Assembly: GCF_000417875.1 (NCBI RefSeq)
Contig: NW_006920896.1
Coordinates: 247,103-311,102, forward strand
Source: Pseudozyma flocculosa PF-1
Lineage: Eukaryota > Basidiomycota > Ustilaginomycetes > Ustilaginales > Ustilaginaceae
DNA length: 64,000 nt
Direction: 5' to 3'
Shown here: piece by piece, positions 49,123-58,644 of the stretch
Position numbering within the stretch: the first letter of the stretch is position 1
Layout: the number at the start of each line of letters is the position of its first letter
Position numbers and translations under genes: made by a program
The notes under the pieces: generated by a model
What the model was told of the DNA's origin: nothing
What the model saw: the letters and a program-made list of their open reading frames with translations, nothing else
The model's database searches: none

Positions 49123-49802
49123 GATGGAAGGCGTGGCGATGGCGGCGACGGTGGTGGCGACAGCTACGGGCGCGGTGAAGGGCGAGGCGCGGAGTCCAGC
49201 GCGACTACCTCGTCGACCATGGAGGAGAGGTGGACGGGCGCTGGACGGGTCGAGGTTGGGCGGCTAACGGTGCGAGGCGAGTAAAGAGCGCCCGCTCGCT
49301 CGAGAGACTGCAGAGATAAGAGACAATCTGACACGCTGACGGGCTGGGCGAGTGAGATGCGGAGAGGACGCGATGGAGGAGGTGGGTGGGTCGAGGCAGG
49401 GCTAGGAGGAAGTTTGGGGGTAAGGCGTGTTGGTTTGAGGGCCTGGCAGGCTGCCCTCGCCTGGCCCGCCTGGCGCGCCTGCAGAGGTCCGTGCTGGGGC
49501 CTCTGGGTCAGCTCTCAGCGCCTGCTCCACACGCGACCCTGGCTCGGCACTCGGCCTCGAGCAAAACCCGATACTCGCCCCGCCTCACCTGATAGCATCC
49601 CCTCCCCTCCCCTCCCCTCCCCTCCCATCCCATCTCGCACTCGGCCGCAGTCATGGGATGAGCTCGCGAGCCAGCTCAGAAGCCGCCGCAAGCCAATCGA
49701 GGCCGGCTCGAACGGACAGGCACGCACGCTGACGAAAAAGCACCCATGGCATTGGTCAAGAGGAGCTCCATCACGACAAACTCGTACCTGCCCTCGTCGC
49801 CC
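49123..49802. promoter_or_regulatory. RICTOR upstream region and 3' flank of the PDI gene
   Basis: 680 bp, no gene. GCCTGGCCCGCCTGGCGCGCC lies at about 49459, and six tandem CCTCC pentamers at 49598-49627. Confidence 0.45.
49598..49627. repeat. (CCTCC)6 tandem repeat
   Basis: Consecutive CCTCC pentamers in the RICTOR upstream region, about 480 bp before its ATG and 170 bp after the PDI stop. Confidence 0.85.
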
Positions 49803-51929
49803 TCAGTCGGCCTTGACCCCGGCGGCTGCCTTGCCGTTGTACAGCGGCAGGCTCGAGCCCAGCGCGCCGCCAGACTCGGCCGACGCCCTGCGCAGCCCCC
49901 AGAAGAGCACGGCCATGAAGAAGGCGACAAACGCAAACGACGACAGCGGGTGCTGCTTCGACGTGTCAATCACCGCCCCCGTCCCCGCCGCCGCGCCCCG
50001 GATGCCGCGGTCGAGCATGCTGCGGCTGCTCTTGGCCGGCAGCTCGCCGCGCACCGCCCCGGCGATGGTCTCGTACACCCGCTCCCGCGGCGTCCATGTC
50101 CCGAACCCGTCGGGCCTCTGCGACGGCAGCTCGTAGTACTCTTCGCGCGCCCCGTTGACCAGCAGCAGGTGCGGCAGGTCGAGCGGTTTGATGCCGTACA
50201 GCTTCCGCAGCTGCGTCGCCCACCGGTCGGCGTCGATCCAGGCCCAGATGACCTTGGCCGGCGACTTGGCCGCCAAGTTCTCCCTCCAGCCCAGCGACAG
50301 GCTGCGCACCGCCATCAGCTCGCGGTCGCGCTCCTTTGTCCCCTCGACGACGTCGGTCGACTGCCGCCCGTGGTGGTGCACGTCGCTCAGCGCCGCCACA
50401 ACGACGTATGCGCCGCTCTCGTTGTCGAGCACCTCGTCAAAGTTGGCGCCCGTCAGCTCCGTCATCAGCGGCCACCGCTCCGTGTGCACCCACTTTGTCA
50501 CGTCCTCGACAGCATCCTCGACCGACATCGACGACGAAACGGACGACGAAGGGTGGTAGGCGGCCGTCGGCTGGATGGTGCTGTGGTCCTTGAACACGAG
50601 CAGCGCAGACGACGCCGGCACCGTGCGGCTCGAGTCGGTGGCGAGGAACTCGGCGTAGCGCTCCAGCAGGCCCGTGTCGGACGAGACGTAGGCCGACGCC
50701 GGGCTGCCTGCGAGGACGCGCGTGGCGCGGTCGACAATGTCAATCTCGCGCTTGGTCGTGGCGGGCGAGTGGAGGTAGAGGAAGAAGACCTCGTCGGCCT
50801 TGGCCGCCTTGGTCAGGGCGGCGACCGAGTCGAGGTTGCGCATGCCGACGGCGGCGCCGGCCTTGGACGCCCACTGGAGCATGGCGTCGTGGTTGCGCCC
50901 GCCGTTGTACTCGATCGGGTTGCCGTCGTTGTACATCCGGAGCGTCGGGTAGCCGTTGACCTTGTACTTGGTGCAGATGGCGCCATGGGCGACGCAATCG
51001 ACCTCGAGCACGTTGACGTGGCCCTTGAGCGAGGCGGCGACCTGCTTGAAGGCGGCGGCCATGTTCTTGCAGTGCGGGCACCACGGAGCGAAGAACTTGA
51101 CAAACGTCGGGCCCTGACCGGAGCCCTTGCCGAGCCACTGGGCGAGCGCTTCGGGCGTGGGGATCTCGGAGCCACCGTAGCTGATCAGCTCGCCCTTGGG
51201 GTTGGGGCCCGCCGGCAGCTGCTCGTCGGGCGGCGCGGTGGTGGGCTGGATCGGCAGACCTGCAGCGGCCGGCGGTGGAGGCGGAGAGGCAGGAGGGACG
51301 GCGGCCGCAGCGGGCTGTTGCTGAGACTGGGGCGGTGGTGCTGCCGCTGCCGCTGCCGGGGCGGGTACCGCCGCTGCTGCGCCCTTGTTCGCCTCGACGA
51401 CCGAGGCCGACTGCTTGTCGGCGATGCCCTTCTTGGCGCGGTACTCTGCGGCGTGCTTGTCGATGTAGGCGGCGATCTCGGCGTAGTTGCGGTCGCCCTT
51501 GTACTCGCCCTGGTGCTGCACGCCGTCCTGGTAGATGGTGAGGCGCGGGAGGAACTCGACGCCCTGTTCGGTGCACAGGTCGCGCTGGGCGATGCAGTTG
51601 ACCTGGGCCAGGGTAAAGGGCGCCTCCGGGTACTGGGTGCGGAGGTGGTCCTTGTTCTGGCTGAGCTCCGACCACGTCGGACCAAACTTTTTGCAGTGGA
51701 TGCACGAGGGCGAGAAGAACTCGATGAGCCAGGCGCCGTTCTGCGTGAGGGTGAAGTTGCTCGAGGTGAGCTGGCGCAGGCCGTCGTGGGTCGCCGCCGA
51801 GGTGGCTGCCGCTGCCGGCGCTGGCAGGCGGGAGATGCCCAGGACGGCTGCCAGCAGCAGCAGCAGCGAGGCAAGGCGCGTCAGGAGCGTCGCCCCGGGT
51901 CGACGGGAGGGCATCGCTGAGGGCGGCAT
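49803..51929 (-). CDS. EPS1: Transmembrane protein disulfide isomerase, Eps1/TMX3-like
   Basis: A single-exon gene for an ER membrane thiol oxidoreductase. From the ATG at 51929 (a second in-frame ATG at 51914) the 708-residue protein has a signal peptide (LASLLLLLAAVLGI then Ala-rich), a first thioredoxin domain with active site CIHC (FFSPSCIHCKKFGPTW), a Pro/Ala/Gln-rich linker, a second thioredoxin domain with CPHC (FFAPWCPHCKNM) and the cis-Pro block NGYPTLRMYNDG, two further redox-inactive thioredoxin-like stretches, and one C-terminal membrane helix (FAFVAFFMAVLFWGLRR). Topology and length resemble yeast Eps1, an ER quality-control PDI. The tail lacks KDEL or a clear KKxx signal. Orthology to Eps1 rather than another TMX-like PDI is likely but not proven. 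Confidence 0.82.
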   Translation of the reverse strand: MPPSAMPSRRPGATLLTRLASLLLLLAAVLGISRLPAPAAAATSAATHDGLRQLTSSNFTLTQNGAWLIEFFSPSCIHCKKFGPTWSELSQNKDHLRTQYPEAPFTLAQVNCIAQRDLCTEQGVEFLPRLTIYQDGVQHQGEYKGDRNYAEIAAYIDKHAAEYRAKKGIADKQSASVVEANKGAAAAVPAPAAAAAAPPPQSQQQPAAAAVPPASPPPPPAAAGLPIQPTTAPPDEQLPAGPNPKGELISYGGSEIPTPEALAQWLGKGSGQGPTFVKFFAPWCPHCKNMAAAFKQVAASLKGHVNVLEVDCVAHGAICTKYKVNGYPTLRMYNDGNPIEYNGGRNHDAMLQWASKAGAAVGMRNLDSVAALTKAAKADEVFFLYLHSPATTKREIDIVDRATRVLAGSPASAYVSSDTGLLERYAEFLATDSSRTVPASSALLVFKDHSTIQPTAAYHPSSSVSSSMSVEDAVEDVTKWVHTERWPLMTELTGANFDEVLDNESGAYVVVAALSDVHHHGRQSTDVVEGTKERDRELMAVRSLSLGWRENLAAKSPAKVIWAWIDADRWATQLRKLYGIKPLDLPHLLLVNGAREEYYELPSQRPDGFGTWTPRERVYETIAGAVRGELPAKSSRSMLDRGIRGAAAGTGAVIDTSKQHPLSSFAFVAFFMAVLFWGLRRASAESGGALGSSLPLYNGKAAAGVKAD

Positions 51930-52573
51930 CGGTCCGCGTGGGGTTGCCGCAGAAAGTAGGAGAGGGAGAAGGGGAGATCGAGAGAGCCGGACTGAGGGAG
52001 AGGGCGATAGCGAAGTGCTGACGAGCAAGGCGGAACGTGGATAAAGGAGCGTGGGGCCGGCAGTGGCGTCGTTGCGAAGGCCGGGGCGGGGCGGGGCGGC
52101 GGCGATGGGTCGAGGCGAGGCGAGGTGAGAGAAAGCGACGACGGCTTGCGCGGGTTCAAGGGGCGGGCAGTGAGTAGGTGGTCAAAAGAGGGCCCTGGCG
52201 GTCGTTGGCCGCGATGATGGTGGCGGAAGACGAGCAAAGAGCCAGGACAGAGTCAAGACAGGGAGCGCGAGGGTCAGTGTGCCGGCAGGCCCGCTGGCTG
52301 CCGAATCCCGGCCGTGGCCACCCTGGCCTGGCCTTTGTTCGGTGGCCTGCGCGCGCGCCGGCGGTCGAGCCACCGTCAGCGTTCCCATCTCGCTGCTGCC
52401 GCTTCCCGGCCCCTCCCTCGACGCTGCCTGGCATCGCTGGCGCCCGACGCCCAGCCTCACAAGAGTGGCACCAGAACATGGTGGTTGCAACAGCTCGCGC
52501 ATCGAACCCAGCCCAAAAAGCACATGAAAATACAAGGAAAGAGAGAGGAGTCCAAAAAAGCAAAAGAAGAGGA
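51930..52573. other. PDI upstream region to tRNA-Ala 3' flank
   Basis: 644 bp with no protein gene seen. GGGGCGGGGCGGGGCGG (about 52084) resembles a GC-box cluster 155 bp upstream of the PDI start. Near 52534-52560 the tRNA strand has the T-rich pol III terminator. Confidence 0.45.
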
Positions 52574-52679
52574 TGGAGACTGCATGAGTCGAACACGCGA
52601 CCTTTCGCAGACCACTTGAACAGCTCCAGAGATGCTGTGCCGTGCTAAGCGAACGCTCTGCCAACTGAGCTAAACCCCC
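52574..52679 (-). tRNA. tRNA-Ala (AGC) with 33-nt intron
   Basis: The minus strand folds as a complete cloverleaf: acceptor GGGGGTT with AGTCTCC plus discriminator A, D stem GCTC/GAGC, anticodon stem TTCGC/GCGAA, T stem GCGTG/CATGC with loop TTCGACT. The anticodon is AGC, and the G3:U70 wobble pair, the alanine identity element, is present. A 33-nt intron (starting CGGCACAGCATC) follows position 37, the canonical site for tRNA endonuclease. Downstream T runs form the pol III terminator and TATACAAT lies about 27 bp upstream. The copy at 60483-60587 has identical exons. Confidence 0.95.
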
Positions 52680-52744
52680 GGATGATGTCGGGTTCTTAAA
52701 CTATTGTATACTTGTAGCACACCGTCTGTTGGCTGGTTCTGCGA

Positions 52745-55700
52745 ATGGCGGTGGAGGCTTGCGAAGGACCCTGTTCGTCGATCGACGACTCCACCACCAC
52801 CACCACCACCTCTCCCTTCCCCCCCTGTTTGAGCCTCGCGGGCGGTGCCCTGTTGCTGCGTTCCAGGTGGAAGCAGCTCCGCGGTCGCCGTGGCCATCCT
52901 CCCACCCTGTCCAACAGCCTCAACACCGCGTCGCGCGGGGCGGTCAGCCTCCATCTTCTGGGCGACCGCTCCGCCTCCACAGGCTCCCCGCCTGCCCCTC
53001 GAAGCGCGAGCGACGGCGATGAGGATCGGCGAGACGACCCCTCGAAGGACGCAGGATCTTCGACCGGCATAGGTGACGGCGGCGATCCGGGCAGAATCCT
53101 GGCCACGAGATGGCACTTTTCCAGCGCCCAGTCCAAGGACGACGACGACTTCCGCCTCTACCAGGCCACGTCTCCGGACGCCGTCAGAGGCACCGCCAAG
53201 CTCGTCCCCGAGTCACGCCCCATCCGGCTCGCCGGAATCGCAGGTAGAGGGCGCCCCAGCGCAGTCGGCACCACCGACGACGTGCCCCGGTCGGCCAAGA
53301 TCACCTCTGGCATCGACTTCCTGCGCACCTTCCACCCCATCCTCGACATCCCCGCAGCCCTGCTTGCCGAGACGATCGAACAGGATGCGCAATCGACTTC
53401 GCGGGACAGCCTCACCACGCCGGGGCGCGAGGACGACAACGAAACACTCCTCGTCGTGCCCATCGCCCTGCCCCAAGGCACCACCGAGCTCGTCCTTTGC
53501 TCCGTGGGCGGCCCCAACTTCAACGAGCTCTTCCTCTCGACGCTGGTCTACGGCGACGGCCAGCAGGATGAATCGCCCCGCGATGCACCCCGACAGCCGC
53601 TGCTGCGACTCACACCACCGCCAAGACCGTCACTCGTGCTGAGCTCCCCCATCGTCCAGATCTGTGCTTCTCCGCACGACTCGGTCACCCAAGGCAGCAG
53701 CCGACACCTCGGACCTTGGGTCGCCATCCGGACGTGCACCGAGATTTGCATCGTCGCTCTCAAGCGGAGCAGCCCGGAGCACGGCCATCCTGCAACCTAC
53801 ACCGTGACCGTGCTCGACCGCTTTCCCGGCGGCAGCGACGGTCCCGTCACCTACCGAGACATCCGCTTCGACAGGGATCAACGCAACCGCGCACTCGTCG
53901 TCGATGCACGCGGCGAAATTCGCGAATGGACCGTCCCTCTCGACGAGCAGCGTCGCCCTAGATGGCGGGAGGCGGCTTTGCGCAAGCACGAGATGTCCGG
54001 CGATGCCCTGCGCAATGTCGAGGGCAAGGCAGAGGCAGCCGAGCCACGGGACGACTTCTGTCGGATCGCAACGGGCACCGAGCGTGGCGATCTGTTCATG
54101 GCATCGGCTTCGAGCCTCTACCGCGTTCGTATCGAAGCATCGGATCCACCGCGAGCGGTGCGAGAGTGCTTCTACACGACCCGCGTCGGAAAGGACACCT
54201 TGAGCCGGCATCGCTTCACTTCGCTCGTCTCACCCGGTCATCGGTCCGAACTGCCCCTGCTGGCGGCTTGCACCGACACCGAGCTACTCTGGTTCAGCAT
54301 GCAGGACACCACTCAGCCGCTCTTTTCCGTCCAGCACCATCGAGGCCCGGACCGCTCCCTCTGCCTTAGCGCCCTCCCGAGTCCGGACCCGACCGTCGCG
54401 CGATTCGTCCTCTCCTCCAAACGCAACCGCCTGTTGACGGCCTACACGATTGCTCTTGCACCTCGCGAGGCAGCGACAGGCTTCGCCGGAAATACCACCA
54501 CGACGACAGCCACGTTCCCCAGCACAAAGCTGTTGGACGGGCGTCCGCTGCTCTTTCGGCATCACCCGATGCTCGTGCCAACGTCGCTTCCATCGGGCGA
54601 GATGCCGGGCTCGCGGCCGGCCGTACTCGACCTCTCGGTGCTCGGAGACGGCACTGGCCGTACCTGGCGCAGGGATGCCGGGCTCGACTACCAGCTCTTC
54701 GAGGTCACCGATCGCGGCGCCGTCTTCACCAGGTTCTTGAGCTGCAGAAGTCCCGTCGAGGACGCTGAAGAGGACGTTGCGCCAGGGAGCGACACCTTGG
54801 CCTTCGTCACCTCGAGCATCACAGACCCGGTCGACGAGGCGGAGCTTGATCGTCTCGAGCACCCCGGCCCCTTTGGCCTTGTCGACACGCGCATCGTCGA
54901 TCTACGTAACGTCTACCGCGCGGCTATCAGCGACACGCTCAATCGCAGGCTGGGCTCTCCTGGGGACCGCCTGGATGCTCTGGTGTGCAAGATCAAGGAG
55001 CGGCTCGACCGCCCGCCCGACCCATTGCACGGTCGTGTGACGAGCACTGCCACCGTGCTCGCTTCGGCCTGCCGTGAGCTGGACGGCCGTAACACCGGCT
55101 CAAGCGCTTCCCGACATCCGCCGACCAGCATCCACTTCTTGCCAGACGCGCCGAGTTGGCACGATCTGGAGAAGCACGGCTCGGCAAAGCGACAGATCGA
55201 CGAGCTTCTCAGTCGAATCGACCAGGATCAAGATAGCTTCGACCTGATCCCGGTCCTCTGGCAGCTCTGCGGCCTTCCTGCACCATCAAGCGGAGGCGCA
55301 GACAAGCTCGGTCGCGAGCAGCTCGACGACGCACTGCAACAGATGCTCGTGTCACGCTACGGCCCGGCATCGTCCACCATCTCGGCCTCCGACGCACAGC
55401 ATCGACGAGCGCTCGAGAGGAGCTCCGAGCTGGCGCGGAAGCAAGTGATGTTTGACATCGGGGCATCGGCCAGGGCGCGTCTGAATCGATCGGACACGAC
55501 TTTCGACGCCGGCTTTTGGCCGGTCAACGAGCCCAACTTCGAGCGTCGATCGACGAATTGGGCCTACGCCGACGAGGAGGCCTTCTCGCAGCGGTACCGG
55601 TCCACGCAGCCCGCCCCGCCGCCGCCGCGAGGCGCACCCGAAGTGCGGTTCGAGGTGCTGGATCCGCGCCGGCCAGAACCAGCACGTCGGGCCTCCAAAG

Positions 55701-56380
55701 CCGCCAAGCTGGAGAAGACGGAAGACGAACGTGGCAAGGGCAGCGGAGAGGCGGAACCGGACATGGCTGCGTTCAAGACGACCTCGACGACGCGGCTGCT
55801 CCTGTACGAGTGGGACCTGGGACAGCCGGTGTCTTCGTACGTCTACAACGACCCGTACCAGAACCTCATGCTGCCGCCAGACAGTCGCAGTCGCTCGCAG
55901 ACGCCCGCGACATCGGTGCCGGGCACGCCGTCGAGGTCCAACACGCCTCGGTCCGTGTACGCGACGCCGCGCGGCGGGAGGATGTCATCGCAGCGCACAG
56001 CTCCGCCCACCATTGGACTATCGAGCCAGAGCAGCGTACCGCCTCCGATCGCCTCGAGGCGGATGCCGCCTTCGATCGGGTCAGGAGGAGCATCCTTGGG
56101 CAGCTTGGGCACGCCCAGCCGAGGGCGAGGACCCCTGTTCGCGAGGGAAATGATGGAGTCGAAACGGCACGCCGTGGCAGAAGACAGCAGCCAGGGCGCG
56201 TCCGGCAGCGAGAGCCAGAGTCAGATGGCGCCGAGCCAGTCGCTGCCTGGGCAAGGAAGATCACAGATCCAGACGCAGGTCGAGCCAGGCAAGTTTGGTG
56301 GGCGCATCCCGGCCGTCGGCGGCTCGAGTACGGGCGACGCCAAGATCAAAAAGGCCAAGAAACGGGCCAGAGGCTTCTGA
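52745..56380 (+). CDS. RRN6: RNA polymerase I core factor subunit Rrn6-like
   Basis: Rrn6, with Rrn7 and Rrn11, forms the core factor that places RNA polymerase I on the rDNA promoter. The 1211-residue single-exon protein has a divergent beta-propeller-like N-terminal half (RWHFSSAQSKDDDDFRLYQ, then VPIALPQGTTELVLCSVG and IVQICASPHDS). A helical middle follows (RNVYRAAISDTLNRRL), then a C-terminal LLLYEWDLGQPVSSYVYNDP block, a long Ser/Pro/Thr-rich disordered tail, and the basic ending KKAKKRARGF, which closes many fungal Rrn6 proteins. Similarity is at the level of pattern and order of features, so the assignment is moderate. The start is the first ATG of the frame, only 65 bp from the 5' end of the divergent tRNA-Ala gene, so both share a very compact promoter. 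It converges on DUR3. Confidence 0.72.
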   Translation: MAVEACEGPCSSIDDSTTTTTTSPFPPCLSLAGGALLLRSRWKQLRGRRGHPPTLSNSLNTASRGAVSLHLLGDRSASTGSPPAPRSASDGDEDRRDDPSKDAGSSTGIGDGGDPGRILATRWHFSSAQSKDDDDFRLYQATSPDAVRGTAKLVPESRPIRLAGIAGRGRPSAVGTTDDVPRSAKITSGIDFLRTFHPILDIPAALLAETIEQDAQSTSRDSLTTPGREDDNETLLVVPIALPQGTTELVLCSVGGPNFNELFLSTLVYGDGQQDESPRDAPRQPLLRLTPPPRPSLVLSSPIVQICASPHDSVTQGSSRHLGPWVAIRTCTEICIVALKRSSPEHGHPATYTVTVLDRFPGGSDGPVTYRDIRFDRDQRNRALVVDARGEIREWTVPLDEQRRPRWREAALRKHEMSGDALRNVEGKAEAAEPRDDFCRIATGTERGDLFMASASSLYRVRIEASDPPRAVRECFYTTRVGKDTLSRHRFTSLVSPGHRSELPLLAACTDTELLWFSMQDTTQPLFSVQHHRGPDRSLCLSALPSPDPTVARFVLSSKRNRLLTAYTIALAPREAATGFAGNTTTTTATFPSTKLLDGRPLLFRHHPMLVPTSLPSGEMPGSRPAVLDLSVLGDGTGRTWRRDAGLDYQLFEVTDRGAVFTRFLSCRSPVEDAEEDVAPGSDTLAFVTSSITDPVDEAELDRLEHPGPFGLVDTRIVDLRNVYRAAISDTLNRRLGSPGDRLDALVCKIKERLDRPPDPLHGRVTSTATVLASACRELDGRNTGSSASRHPPTSIHFLPDAPSWHDLEKHGSAKRQIDELLSRIDQDQDSFDLIPVLWQLCGLPAPSSGGADKLGREQLDDALQQMLVSRYGPASSTISASDAQHRRALERSSELARKQVMFDIGASARARLNRSDTTFDAGFWPVNEPNFERRSTNWAYADEEAFSQRYRSTQPAPPPPRGAPEVRFEVLDPRRPEPARRASKAAKLEKTEDERGKGSGEAEPDMAAFKTTSTTRLLLYEWDLGQPVSSYVYNDPYQNLMLPPDSRSRSQTPATSVPGTPSRSNTPRSVYATPRGGRMSSQRTAPPTIGLSSQSSVPPPIASRRMPPSIGSGGASLGSLGTPSRGRGPLFAREMMESKRHAVAEDSSQGASGSESQSQMAPSQSLPGQGRSQIQTQVEPGKFGGRIPAVGGSSTGDAKIKKAKKRARGF

Positions 56381-56541
56381 GCCAGGCGAAGCCGTCGATT
56401 CTCGCAAGGTGACGCCCGAGTCGAAGAAGCAAAAGTACCTCTCGTCGATTATCATCTCATCTAGCTAGGTATCGAGCGATCTCGGCTTGCAAGCTTCCAT
56501 CGACATCCGGGACAGATCTATGTGCGAGGCCCGCCGCGACC

Positions 56542-58644
56542 CTAGGCCGTCTCGACGGCCTGCCTGACGCCCTTGGCATCTTCGCTGCTGAGGGTGTCGC
56601 CGCCCACGGTGCGGTCCGAGGGCCTCCTCTGCTCGAGAATCTGCTCTTGTCCCTGCGGCGTCTGCTGGATCTGTTTCTCGTCGATCCCCTCGCGCTGTCC
56701 CTGGTCGCCCTTCTTGCCGAGCAGGCCGGAGAGGATCTTGGCGATGAGGTGCCTGCCCTCCCACAGCGGCAGGAAGGTGAAGATGAGGAGGGCGGCGAAG
56801 GCCCAGATGATGCTGACGACGACCCAGCCGGTGAAAAAGGGGCGGCTGAAGTCGTACCGGGCGCCGTACATGATAAAGGGCCAGAGGATCCAAACGGCGA
56901 GGAAGAGGAGGGCGCCCACGACGGCGGCGACGACCGACTGCCTGCGCATAAAGCTGAGCTGGGACGGGGTGAAGGCGCCCTCTGCCTCGGACTCCTTGAT
57001 CGACGACGTCGACGACGTGTCGTCCTGGATCAGGCGGATCTCGGCGAACCTGGACCAGAGGAAGTCGGGCCGCGGGAAGAGGAGCGAGATGGCAGGCGAG
57101 AGGACGGCGGGGAGCGCGGCGGCGGTGATGGTGCCCCACAGGCAGGGCAGCAGCTCGCCCGTCGTCGTGACGTCGAGCACGCCGTTGCCGTAGGCCTGGG
57201 CCGTGGCGAGCCAGACGGCCAGGCCGGCCAGGATGCCGGCGATGGGCGAGACGACGGCCGCCGCCCACGTCTGCCTCTTCCACAGCACCGTGAGCGGCAG
57301 CGTGACCATGGCCGGGCACGTGATGATGCCGAGGAAGTAGAGGGTCCAGGTGAGCGAGATGCCGACGTAGTAGAGCATGACGCTAAACGCCGACGCGAAC
57401 AGGGCGAAGCCGACGCAGGCGAGGTGCGAGACGCGGATCACCTGGGCGTCGGTGGCGTTGCGGCGGACGTAGCTGTGGTAGACGTCGGACGAGACAATCG
57501 AGCTGACGGCGATGAGCTGCGCCGACGTCGTCGAGGTGACGGCCATAAAGATGAGGACGACGACGGCCACCGCCCCGCCCTTGCCCGCCGTCGCCAGCGC
57601 GGCGTAGGCGAGCGGCAGGCCGTTGTTCTGCTCGTCGGTCGACAGGGCCCGGCCCACGGCGGGCCAGATGGGGTTGTTGGAAGCCTGCAGCCCCACGCCG
57701 GCGAGTCCCATGGTGGTTCCGATGCACCAGGGCAGGCCAAAGTAGAGGACGCCGCCGAGGATGTAGCCGGGCACGGCGGCAGCGATGTCGGCAGAGTAAG
57801 CCTTTTGCCAGTACGACGAGTCCATGACGACGAGGCCAAAGTTGCCCAGGGTATGGAGGATGCCAAACTCGACGGCGCCCTTGGACGTCATGGTGAGGTA
57901 GCTTCCGTTGTGGTTGCCGCTGATGGGGCTGGCGGCGTTGGCGAGCGAGACGAGGTCCCACAGGTGGGCGGGCGACTGGATGGCGTCGTTGGTGATGGTC
58001 TTGAGCACGAGGTAGAGGACGATGATGAGGAGCGCCACCGAGTGCATCCAGTCGGTGAGGAACGTCGCCTTGAGCCCGCCCGAGATCGTGTAGAGGCAGA
58101 CGCCGACGGGCAGCAGAAAGACGGCCGCCACCGTGTGCATGCCCGTCAGCGCGGCAATCGTGGCCGAGGCGCCCAGCAGCATGTTGGACACGGCGATCAG
58201 GTTGTTGGCCAGGCAGAAGAACATGTAGATCCAGTGGGCCGCCGTCCCATAGCGCGCCTTGACGACCTCGAGGATCGTATGGGCGTGCGGCGTCTTGAGC
58301 TTCGACTGGATCGCGAGCAGCGCAAACATCGATATCTGTACGAGGCAGCCTGCGGCAAACCAGTAAGCCCCCGACAACCCGTATGTGAAGGTGACGACCG
58401 TCGAGCTGAGGAGAGCGGTTGACCATGCCCAGGAGCTGAAGACGGCGGTGGCGGTGAGGCCCGTCCCGATTTTTCTTCCGGCGGTGGAGTAGGTCTCGAA
58501 GTGGCTATTGTCTTCGCCATTGTAGACGCGCAGGAGGCGCGTGATCCAGATCATGGCCGCCGCGAACGCGAAGCCGAAACCGAGCACCACGCCGTAACCC
58601 CACCCCTGCGACAGGGGCGGGGGGATGCTGTTGGACGGGTCCAT
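56542..58644 (-). CDS. DUR3: Urea/polyamine transporter Dur3 (sodium-solute symporter family)
   Basis: A plasma-membrane symporter that brings in urea, and in yeast polyamines, with cations. The 700-residue protein is one uninterrupted exon with about 15 hydrophobic segments. Family blocks include EDNSHFETYSTAGRKIGTGL, AVFSSWAWSTALLSSTVV, AYWFAAGCLVQISMFALLA, ARYGTAAHWIYMFFCLANN, SGGLKATFLTDWMHS, TSTTSAQLIAVSSIVSSDVY and a soluble C-terminal tail rich in Gln/Glu. The N-terminus is extracellular and short. In fungi such genes are usually under nitrogen catabolite control; I saw no clustered GATA sites worth claiming. It converges on RRN6, with 161 bp between stops. Confidence 0.93.
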   Translation of the reverse strand: MDPSNSIPPPLSQGWGYGVVLGFGFAFAAAMIWITRLLRVYNGEDNSHFETYSTAGRKIGTGLTATAVFSSWAWSTALLSSTVVTFTYGLSGAYWFAAGCLVQISMFALLAIQSKLKTPHAHTILEVVKARYGTAAHWIYMFFCLANNLIAVSNMLLGASATIAALTGMHTVAAVFLLPVGVCLYTISGGLKATFLTDWMHSVALLIIVLYLVLKTITNDAIQSPAHLWDLVSLANAASPISGNHNGSYLTMTSKGAVEFGILHTLGNFGLVVMDSSYWQKAYSADIAAAVPGYILGGVLYFGLPWCIGTTMGLAGVGLQASNNPIWPAVGRALSTDEQNNGLPLAYAALATAGKGGAVAVVVLIFMAVTSTTSAQLIAVSSIVSSDVYHSYVRRNATDAQVIRVSHLACVGFALFASAFSVMLYYVGISLTWTLYFLGIITCPAMVTLPLTVLWKRQTWAAAVVSPIAGILAGLAVWLATAQAYGNGVLDVTTTGELLPCLWGTITAAALPAVLSPAISLLFPRPDFLWSRFAEIRLIQDDTSSTSSIKESEAEGAFTPSQLSFMRRQSVVAAVVGALLFLAVWILWPFIMYGARYDFSRPFFTGWVVVSIIWAFAALLIFTFLPLWEGRHLIAKILSGLLGKKGDQGQREGIDEKQIQQTPQGQEQILEQRRPSDRTVGGDTLSSEDAKGVRQAVETA

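Noticed and set aside
51930..52028. Longer N-terminus for the PDI from 52028
   Set aside because: That codon is TTG; the first ATG at 51929 places a good signal peptide near the start.
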